Source of the DNA: Dipodascopsis uninucleata var. uninucleata
Lineage: Eukaryota > Ascomycota > Lipomycetes > Lipomycetales > Lipomycetaceae
DNA: 64,000 bases
Direction: 5' to 3'
Assembly: GCA_030568195.1 (NCBI GenBank)
Contig: JAJLTO010000011.1
Coordinates: forward strand, 434,001 to 498,000
The notes under the pieces are model-generated. The model saw nothing but the letters and a program-made list of their open reading frames with translations. It was not told where the DNA came from and did not search any database. Of the stretch, positions 55,350 through 64,000 are shown one piece after another. The position numbers and the translations under genes are program-made. Each line of letters opens with the position of its first letter. Positions within the stretch are counted from its first letter, which is position 1.

Positions 55350-56558
55350 ATGGTGGCACGCGCTGGATTGGCATCTATGATGTCGCTTCCAGCTTTCAGT
55401 TATGCCATACGTGGTTCACGCATGCAGTTGCATACTTCGGCAATGCTACTAGCTAACAACATGGCTAAAAGAGTTACCAGCATTCCAATGCCCCAGAATG
55501 TCACACTCGAGCAACTGGGTCTCGATAGAACACAAAGGAGTTCTTTGAGTTCAGTATTTGAAGATAATGTGGAACTTGAGAACATGGATTACACAATTCG
55601 ACGGCAAAAAGTGAGTCGACTTGAAATTTATAAGCCGCGTCCAAAGACACCCGGTTTGCGATGGCTTCGAAGACCTATTCATCGCCATTTGTGGAAAGGT
55701 CGAGCTATAAAGGCGCTTACAATTGCTAAGCGTAAAACTGGTGGTCGCAATGTCACTGGCCGTATAACAGCACGTCACATTGGAGGTGGTCACAAGCGAA
55801 GAATTCGAATGATTGATTTTCAGCGCACCGACCCGGGACAGCAGACCGTTATTAGAATTGAATACGACCCAGGTCGCACCGCTCATATTGCACTAATCTC
55901 TAACGACAATACGCAGCGTTTATCATATATCCTTGCTCCAAATGGTCTTAGATCGGGTGACAAAGTTGAAAGCTTTAGACCTGGTATTCCTGAAGACCTT
56001 CGTCAATCTATGCAGGACAGAGTGGATCCTGCTGTATTGGGTGCACGTACAAATGCTCTTGGAAACTGCTTGCCATTGTTCATGATTCCAATTGGAACCG
56101 TGATTCACAATATTGGCCTACATGTGAACAGCCCGGGTGTACTTTGCAGAGCTGCGGGTTCTTTCGGAAGATTACTTTCAAAGGACTCTGACAATAACTT
56201 AGCTACAATCAGGTTGAAGTCCGGTGAAGAACGCTTTGTACCACTGGATGCATGTGCCACCATTGGCGTGGTTAGCAATGCTGAACACCAGTATCGGTCT
56301 CTCGGGAAAGCAGGTCGCTCAAGATGGTTAGGTAGACGTCCCCATGTTCGTGGTATGGCGATGAATGCTCATGATCATCCTCATGGTGGTGGTCGTGGTA
56401 AGTCGAAGGGTAATGTTCCTTCCAAAAGTCCTTGGGGTACTCTTGCTAAGGGCTACAAGACACGACGTGCAAAGAATGTAAACAAGATGAAGGTTCGTGA
56501 TAGGCCACGCGGAAACAGGCCCAATCCTCCACTGCTGATTAAGAGAACGGCTGAATAG
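55350..56558 (+). CDS. RML2: Mitochondrial ribosomal protein uL2m
   Basis: 402 residues in one exon from the ATG at 55350. The N-terminus ([16 protein letters not shown]) is basic and hydroxylated without acid, as in mitochondrial presequences. A fungal-specific N-terminal part reaches to about residue 100, followed by the two uL2 domains: [20 protein letters not shown] and [10 protein letters not shown] mark the first, and the second has [20 protein letters not shown] and [14 protein letters not shown]. The His-containing [10 protein letters not shown] loop lies at the peptidyl-transferase centre in uL2 proteins. The gene is longer than bacterial L2 (about 275 residues), as expected for yeast Rml2 (about 390). 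It functions in the large subunit of the mitochondrial ribosome. It is divergent from the peroxiredoxin. Confidence 0.96.
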   Translation: MVARAGLASMMSLPAFSYAIRGSRMQLHTSAMLLANNMAKRVTSIPMPQNVTLEQLGLDRTQRSSLSSVFEDNVELENMDYTIRRQKVSRLEIYKPRPKTPGLRWLRRPIHRHLWKGRAIKALTIAKRKTGGRNVTGRITARHIGGGHKRRIRMIDFQRTDPGQQTVIRIEYDPGRTAHIALISNDNTQRLSYILAPNGLRSGDKVESFRPGIPEDLRQSMQDRVDPAVLGARTNALGNCLPLFMIPIGTVIHNIGLHVNSPGVLCRAAGSFGRLLSKDSDNNLATIRLKSGEERFVPLDACATIGVVSNAEHQYRSLGKAGRSRWLGRRPHVRGMAMNAHDHPHGGGRGKSKGNVPSKSPWGTLAKGYKTRRAKNVNKMKVRDRPRGNRPNPPLLIKRTAE

Positions 56559-59500
56559 AGGGTGCGGTAGAATGTTTCCATTGGACTTTAGTCTAGCTTG
56601 TATATTTTAGTTTTCTGCTTTGGGTTGGCTCCTGCTTTATTGCAGATGTTTGCAGTATTACAAAGATAGATAAGCTGCGCGAAACTGATATGAATGAGTA
56701 TTGAATAGTCACTTCTGTAATATTCTATTTATTTTGCTCCTGTCTTCTGATAGCATTACCTCCTGGGCCTCGATACTACTTCGCTAGTAATTTTTTGATG
56801 TGCTTGTATCGTTTGATGCTAATTTCAGCTGAAATTCCTGCTGGGGCTTGTTGTACTGTACATACAATCGAACATAATTTAAATATGACCATGATATTGA
56901 ACGTAGAGATTTCAAGGGGCACTTACGTGCTTACTTTAGAACAGTCGCCACTCAAAATATTCAGTCCGATAGCTATTCTATGGAATCTGTATAATATTCT
57001 GCCTCTGATGTGAATGGCCCGAAAAGGCAAAATTTGTTTTGATTCGCGGAACCTGAGATGGACTATCACAGGGTTAAAAAGATACTGACTTTGTGTGAAG
57101 CAAAAAGCCTTAGCCTATTTTGGGAAGAGAACGAACGGTGTTCCGGTCTGTGAAATTGTACCCCGCTTTTTTACACCAGGCACTATCCAACACCCCACAA
57201 TGTAGGAACAGATGAAATAATTTCACTGCAATTATGACGAAGAGGTACGTACCTAATTAGACATTGTATTTTACCGAGTCGAAGTTAGATTTATGTACTG
57301 TATAAGCTTCTGTTTAAGTTAATGATTTACTAACGGGACATCTACCGTTCTAGTCACTGGAATATCTACCTAAAAGAGAGCTTAGTCCCTCGCTGAAATG
57401 GCATAAGTTTTAATTCCGCTAGTCAATGACGACTTGCTGCCGCTGGGTTATATTTTCTGCTTGTTTGTATAGTAGTACTGAAATAGAACGACAATAGAGC
57501 TCCAGAATAATATCAACTTTGTTGGTGATCGCAACACTGATAAGTGTTAACAATACAGGTAGATACTGACTACATATGCAAATATTACTCATGTGAGGCG
57601 AAAGAAATCGGAGCGACTTGCATTACAGTGTCTTTTTCTGGTGTAATTAGGGGGGAGTTCAAGTGATTAGTATGATCCGATAAATTTTCGTGACGTGCAA
57701 GATACGCAGACGCTTGACATTGAAGTAAGTTTCTATATTTTGTGCTATAATATCATGAGATTTCCAACCCCAGACTGAACAAAGATTTCAGATGACGGCC
57801 AAAGTACAGAATCGGCATTGCTTACCAATTTAGCCAGTTTTGTAGAATCAAGTATTTGACAGAAATGTCGAACGACTTCTAAAATGCCACCAGAAATAAT
57901 TACTCCTCTGGGAAGGGTCTCTACCGAGCTAGTTGTACCTAAACTATATAATCTCAGTAGCCACATCCACTAATTGCAGGGCGGGGGCTCCACCGGGCGG
58001 CACCACCCCAACTTGCGTTTAGCACCTGCTTTCTCCAGATTTTGATTGTTTTCTCCAGATCTTTTAACGAAAAATTAAAACATCATGAAAGTCAATATCG
58101 AACTAGCAAGGAGTGTCGTGGAGATAGATCAATGGGCAGTGAATTTTTAGTAAGACACACGGCAAAGGTTATAGCCGCGTCTATCTTGCTAGACCACCAA
58201 CAAGTCATTCTAACGAATGTGACATAGGCGATCGGCTGTCGGCAACCTGAATCTACCTGAGAAGTATTCTCTTCTAAAAGAGCGCCAGTTTTGTAGTCTA
58301 AGAAGACAGCAGATATTGTCAGTTTCAGGTCGACATCTGTGTCCAACTACTTATTTACCAGGCATTTGATGAGAGCTGCATAATGCTACCTTCATTGCTC
58401 ATGACTGTCATCGTTCGAGTTAGCCATGGCTTTCCGTAAGCGCACTATTCTGAATTAGTAGCACATCCTAGTCGTAACAAGTACATCTTGCTACAATGGC
58501 TTCGGCCGCACACAGAGGAACTACAGCATGCACAGCGACCATATCAAACGGCATTTAGAACTTTCCAACAGCCACTTCCCCACTGATTATGATAGTGTAA
58601 CTCTGCAATCGGAGAAAACATTCCTGCCGATGTCCTGCTCTATCGGAGTTACTAAGCTACGGGCGACTTTTGTCTTGATATCCAATGGCTTGTGGCTGGC
58701 TCTACGAAAAGCTGGGGAGATCTCTGTAATAATAGCGTAATATACTTAGCAAGAGCCTATTTCGGCTGTATACCATATTGCCTTTAAGCAAATTATAACT
58801 ATGGCTACAAACTACTGAACTCGGAATCTTTGCTATCAAAAGCTCTTGCACTACCACGAGCGTATCCGAGAGCATCCCGCAATCCTTAAATTAAGGTTTC
58901 GCTATACATGACTACATATTCGACGTACGCAGTTTGTCTTATGCGTATCGAATTTCTGTGTCTTTCCTAGGACAGCCAAAAACAAGTACAGTCTGATACA
59001 CTGCAGCCAGTTCCCAAGCAGGCTTCTGTAGATCTGTGGCTAGGAAATGCGGAAACACAGCTTCTATAGCTTGTGTGCCGATTAAACATTTGCTCTCCAG
59101 GGCAAGTGGTGCTAGGCGGCTTACAAGGTTAGTTCAAAATGCCACTTAGTTACCCTCCGCCACCACTACTCACAGAGAATCGTGGGATAAAGTTACCCTA
59201 GTATCAAATATTGGCTGTATTAATTTAATATAAAAATGTTTAAGATTCTGCTGACGAAAGGTAAAGTTGCATGTGGCAGAATTGGGAAAGCGGAAGGCCG
59301 ATAAATGTTAGGTCATTGGACTTGGGTGAATTTTGCTTTGCATGCAACTAAACGCGGAAGTGTGTAAGAGCAAACTTCTAAACGCCCCATAGGGCTACAG
59401 AAGCCAGAATATATATATGTACATATACGAAAAAGAATTTAACGAGCATAATGGTTAATTCAAGTAGACTAGCTGAACTAATAGCTGAAACAGAATCTAA

Positions 59501-60428
59501 GGACTATAGGGAAATTTCTCAGAAACAAATATATTCCTAGCCATAGCGAAAACAGCGAAAGATGTACAGTACAGAAGTAGGAGGTTTGCATGTACCAAAA
59601 GCAAAAAAAAATTATAGAACTAAGCCCAAATGAATATCGTGAAGTTTATCGCCTGAAGTCGCCTGAATTGATCTTCATGTACGTCGTAAATGGCTGCTTT
59701 GGCTGTTCTTCATTGTAGGCAATTCTACGTCATAGTTCTAGTAGATTTAGATTCAAACCGCCACTTACCTGCTATGTATTAGACTTCCTAAGAAGCATCT
59801 ACATACATCTCGTATAAATTTATACTCTTTTTCTTTTTAGGATAAATGGATACTGTCCATTTTTTAGTTCAGGTACCTCTGTTTCTTTTTTTTTTTGATT
59901 TCTCCTTTTGATAATTGTGCGTGCCGCGTATTCTTGTTGTCAAACTCTTATAATCATAAACCGAATACTCTGGCAATTGTAAATGTTATCGTCTAAAGCT
60001 AGACTGATATAAAGACTCAAAGATCCTCCCTCTCTGACTTTTTGCTTGTCCAAGACTAGCTGTGATATATTTATACATATTTATTATATAATAAATCCCA
60101 CTGGAGGTACGTTTGAGATCTTACTTATTCATAACAGCTACCCCAGCTATTCATTCTCGCCAGAACAATCACTTTTTTTACTTACACACTACGTTTAGGT
60201 ATTATATATATATACATATATCGTACATAATTACCTCTGTATATAAGCACAGATATTCACAACATCATCTATGTGCGGGCTGTGTATTGCTTGGATGACC
60301 AGAGAACGTGCGAGTAAAACAATTTGCGAAATATAGACTTAACTTACCAAACATCAGAAGAAATAATTTATGCTGTAATAGCAAATTTGGTAAAGGAAAA
60401 GAACGAATAATTTTTTTATTTTTTAAAA
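56559..60428. other. 3.9-kb spacer between RML2 and the sugar transporter
   Basis: No conserved gene recognised. Two minus-strand frames at 57745-57966 and 58092-58346 are short and without known motifs. A GC-rich patch of about 34 bases at 57977-58010 stands out against the AT-rich background. The last 600 bases are a likely promoter: a C/T tract at about 60023-60052 precedes a TATATTTATACATATTTATT run at 60065-60088, and the leader then reaches the ATG at 60429. Confidence 0.45.
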
Positions 60429-62185
60429 ATGAGTGAATCACCATTGAAAGGTTGGAATGTTGCCAACCGCTACGAAAAGAAGTCTCTTTTAATAGCGTAA
60501 GTCATTCTGAAGCCGCTCTTGAGCAGTGGATAATACATTTTATGAGACGTAACTAACAAGACTTTCGCAGAATTAACTTCATAGCTGGTTTATCAATTTT
60601 TTTCTTTGGTTATGATCAGGGTATGATGTCGGGTGTCAACAACTCTCCAGATTATTGCGATCACATGAAGTATGGTTGGGTGTCTGAAGACGGTACTGTA
60701 CATGTCACAAACTCTGTGAGACAAGGAGGCATTGTTGCTATTTACTACTTTGGTACTCTCTTGGGATGTCTTTTTGGTGGATATCTTGGTGATAGGCTTG
60801 GTCGTATCAAAGCTGTCGCTGTTGGTGCTGGCTGGGCTGTTCTTGGTGCTGCTCTACAGTGCTCTGCTCAGAACGTTGCCTGGATGTGCTGTGCTCGTGT
60901 CATTAATGGTGTTGGTACTGGTATTCTTAACTGTATTGTTCCCGTCTATTCGGCCGAGACTGCTGATTATACTTCTCGAGGAACCTTTATTGCTCTAGAG
61001 TTTACATTAAATATCTTTGGCGTAGTTGCTGCCTACTGGCTTGAGTATGGCTTATCCTACGTTGACAGCGGATTTAGTCCTATCAGATGGCGATTACCAA
61101 TCGCTTTCCAGATAATACCTCTATTGGCTCTCTTCCTCCTAATCTGGTTCTTTCCAGAATCTCCTAGATGGCTGGTTAAAAATGGCCAGCACGATGAGGC
61201 TAAATACATCTTGAGACGTCTTCGAGGTACCGAGACTGAGGAAGCTGAACAGGAATACCGAGATATTGTCAATGTAATTGCTCTCGAGGAGCAGACTGCT
61301 AAGCAGCATAGCTATTTTCATATGTTTTTTGGATTAGGATCTGGAAAGTTACATTTGGGTCGCCGTGTGCAGCTGGTAATCTGGCTTCAGATCTTTCAGG
61401 AATGGCTCGGTATTGCTGGCGTTACTGTTTATGCTCCTACTATCTTCGCAAATGCTGGATTCTCTACTCGTAAGGCGGCTTGGCTTTCTGGACTGAATAA
61501 CATCTTTTATATGTTTTCTACTCTCATTAATGCCTTTACAATTGATAAGATTGGACGTCGCGCAACTATGTACTGGGGAGCCGTTGGTCAGGCTATCGCC
61601 ATGTTTCTGGGAGGAGGTTTCTCTCGTCTCCAGGTTGAGCATCCAGACAACTCTTCCTATGGTGCTGCGGCTGCTTCGTTCGTCTTTATTTATACTTCGA
61701 TCTTTGGGGCTAGTTGGTTATTGGTACCATGGTTATATCCAACCGAGATTTTCCCATTGGAAGTTCGTGCTCGTGGAAATGCATTTGGTGTGTTCGGTTG
61801 GTCTATTGGAAATGGATGGCTAACTTTACTCTGTCCTGTAATGTTTGACAGTATTGGCGAGAAGACATTGTATATCTTCGGTGCTTGCAATATTGCCGTT
61901 CTTCCTATCGTTTGGGCTCTGTATCCTGAGACCAACCAACGTACTCTTGAAGAAGTTGACTTTCTATTTGCTAGCGACTCGATCTGGAACTGGGAAGCCG
62001 AGCGCGAGTTCGCTCGTCTCAAGAGTGAGAACCCGCAATTCTCTCATGCTGCATTTGTTGTCGGAGGTGCAAACATCGAGGAGAAGGGAACATCTCTTCC
62101 TACCGATGATATAAGCAATATTAACGACGACTATACGCATTCTGTCGATGTTAAGTCGGATTCCAATACCAAGGAGAAGTTGTAG
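60429..62185 (+). CDS. MFS sugar porter (hexose transporter-like)
   Basis: Two exons, 60429-60496 and 60571-62185, give 560 residues. The 74-nt intron (GTAAGT...AACTAACAAG...TCGCAG) splits an Ala codon, and joining completes the first membrane helix (LLIAINFIAGLSIFFFGYDQG). Twelve membrane helices are expected. Sugar-porter signatures are FGYDQGMMSGV, GDRLGRIKAV, the RVINGVGTGI block, PESPRWLVKNG, the loop motif DKIGRRATMYW, VPWLYPTEIFPLEVRARG and YPETNQRTLEEVDFLF. The type resembles fungal monosaccharide and quinate-type porters rather than yeast HXT. It probably imports hexoses with or without proton coupling at the plasma membrane; the substrate is not readable. Its C-terminal tail is acidic and Ser-rich, as is common in regulated transporters. 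CUG reads as Leu in PRWLV. Confidence 0.93.
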
Positions 62186-64000
62186 TGCAATTATTTTGGG
62201 GTCATTCGCAACTACTCTTGTGTTTTGATATTTTGCTCTCTGTTAACGGAATACATTTTTATTTCTCATTTATTTTTAATTTCATATCTAATAGTAGTAG
62301 CATTTTATATCACGATGTAAGATGAACTTAAGTGATCCTGGTAAGACGTGCTCGTAAGTTTAGCGGTCTCGGAGTGGAAATGTAGAGTTCTCTTTTGCGC
62401 AAGCCGTATGTGCAGATCACATCTACGAATAAATGGATTGTATACGAAGGAGGCTTTTGGTTGACTTGAGATACTATAATCTCCTGTAGCAGACCTTTCG
62501 AAATACTTTTTCTCATGGAATGACTTGTGAACAGCTGCAAACAATGAAACAAATGTATCATGACGTCATTGAAGTTCCTCTTGATTGCTTGTTTCTCTTG
62601 CTCCTGCGCCTGTGTAGACAGTTGATTGTCCGTTGCGACGAAAACTTTTTAATTACTCTCACAGATCCATCGTAAGAGAACTTGTCGTCAAATTAAAGAA
62701 TGCCGGGCAAGTTCAGTCTTGTCAGAGCAATAGAGGAGCTTTCCACGCGCTTAGGAAGGGACTACAAGTTTAGCTTCCAACTTAATCTAATAGTTTGAAG
62801 AATGCTGGCATCTCAGCAAAGTATACAGTCTAACTAAATAGCTTTAGGCATAACTCGTTTTAGTGGCATCTCGATTCGCTACGGGAGATCTGACACTACC
62901 AGATTCGCTAGTATATCTAGATAACTAGTATTGCATTGGATATAATATCGAGTTTATGCTTCTCCTGTATGAGTTATGTACTAGTTTTCGAAGGTCCACT
63001 AGTGTAAGCAAAGAGGAGGCTTAACCACCGCTCTGACGGAAGATACTGTATCTTAAAATTGGCAGATGGCTCGACGATCATATGTATAGTACTGCGCTAT
63101 GATTGCTAGTACTGTATGCAGCATGCATAGTATGACCACTTGAGCACCAATATTGTCTATTCTATTATATGTTTAGTGTTCGCTGTTTTGAACTGGTTCA
63201 CTATATAACAACGGCCCTGAAACGAACATAAATTTGGAATGACTTTCTGAATAATAAAGTTAAGTTTCATTAACGTTTTAACATATATTAATGTACAATG
63301 AACATTATTCCGTCGGCATAACAAATAATCTCGCTTCTTATTTTCCAACTATCCATATGTATTGATGGTCGAGAGAAGAATCCTGATCATACGCATTGTT
63401 TACACATATTCTCGGCATTAGAATTTTCAACTACTTTTCATCGGTAAGTAGACCTCAACGATTATTCCGAGCAGAGTTTTCTTATACTGCATTTCAAATT
63501 TTATCTGCTTTCATCTCATAGGTACCTTTGAGCAGGCTTCACGGAACTTTAATGAAATTACATACTTGAAAAGGCACTAATGATGACATCATGATTAATT
63601 TCTTTCTTCAGAAATGCACCTTTTAGCATTTATGCTCAAGCAAATCGTCAAAAATTTTACGACAATAATAATATATAGACTCGAGTTAAATTTTCATGGT
63701 GTATAGAGAATATAGGCACTTGAAGACTATCAGCAACTTATAAAAACGTTCTCCTAGCTCTTTATTTGTTGTCACATCTGAAATGCTACTACAGACAGGT
63801 GAGAAGCGACAATAGATACGAGTAAAATAGAAGATATCTGAATACCTGTACCAAACTTCTTAAGCCAATCTAACCTTACAGCCGAGCTACAAACAAATTT
63901 GCAGACCCTCCTTCTCTTCCAAGGAAGTTATATTAACCGTGTTAAACAGATAACAAGAATTTTATACAAGACAAATCGAATCTGTCGAGCATGATAAACA
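62186..64000. other. Gene-free end of the window
   Basis: About 1.8 kb downstream of the transporter. Open frames are short and look random. A CATCG-GTAAGTAG donor-like site near 63440-63450 could belong to a gene that starts here and continues beyond the window, but no start codon and frame could be tied to it. No RNA gene seen. Confidence 0.4.

Noticed and set aside
57745-58346. Two adjacent minus-strand frames as a decayed gene
   Set aside because: Neither has a recognisable domain, and their lengths are within chance expectation.

Overview
The window is nuclear DNA of an ascomycete fungus. It is AT-rich (about 40% G+C by eye, not computed). Many protein genes carry short introns (about 56-153 nt, one perhaps longer), nearly all near their 5' ends, with GTAAGT/GTGAGT/GTATGT donors and TACTAAT, CTAAC or TTAAC branch-point-like motifs. 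CUG reads as leucine at conserved sites, for example PRWLV in the sugar transporter, so this is not a CUG-Ser yeast. Yeast-type genes (RPN2, TAF2, ATH1, COX10, DPH2, RML2) sit beside genes more typical of filamentous fungi: a CUE-AlkB-GRF protein, a PC-esterase, a Fungal_trans_2-type Zn2Cys6 factor and a SUR7/PalI protein. This suggests an early-diverging yeast lineage (Lipomycetes-like) or a Taphrinomycotina member. The sequence alone does not decide which.

Layout. Positions 176-6180 hold an AlkB-family dioxygenase convergent with TAF2. Positions 6181-14911 are gene-poor, with one PC-esterase gene, a 239-codon open frame of doubtful status and a strong 15-bp hairpin. Positions 14912-42162 form a denser block: nucleoside hydrolase, acid trehalase, RPN2, DPH2, COX10, an alpha/beta hydrolase, an unrecognised Cys/His-rich exon, a Zn2Cys6 factor, a RING-H2 protein, a HAD hydrolase and a SUR7/PalI protein. 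Positions 42163-49957 are a 7.8-kb gene-free stretch leading into a G1 cyclin; its last 2 kb is pyrimidine-rich like a long leader. Positions 51035-64000 carry a possible 47-codon gene, a 1-Cys peroxiredoxin divergent from a mitochondrial uL2 gene, and a sugar transporter, separated by long spacers.

The genes do not form one pathway. Loose themes are mitochondrial biogenesis (COX10, RML2), protein turnover (RPN2, the RING protein), carbohydrate use (ATH1 makes glucose outside the plasma membrane; the transporter can import hexoses) and stress (peroxiredoxin, trehalase). I saw no tRNA, rRNA, CRISPR array, intact transposon or viral fossil. The most interesting unexplained items are the Cys/His-rich exon at 30707-31081, the 47-codon ORF at 52250, the hairpin at 13974-14013 and the very long region upstream of the cyclin. 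Splice sites are read by eye and are not backed by transcript data.
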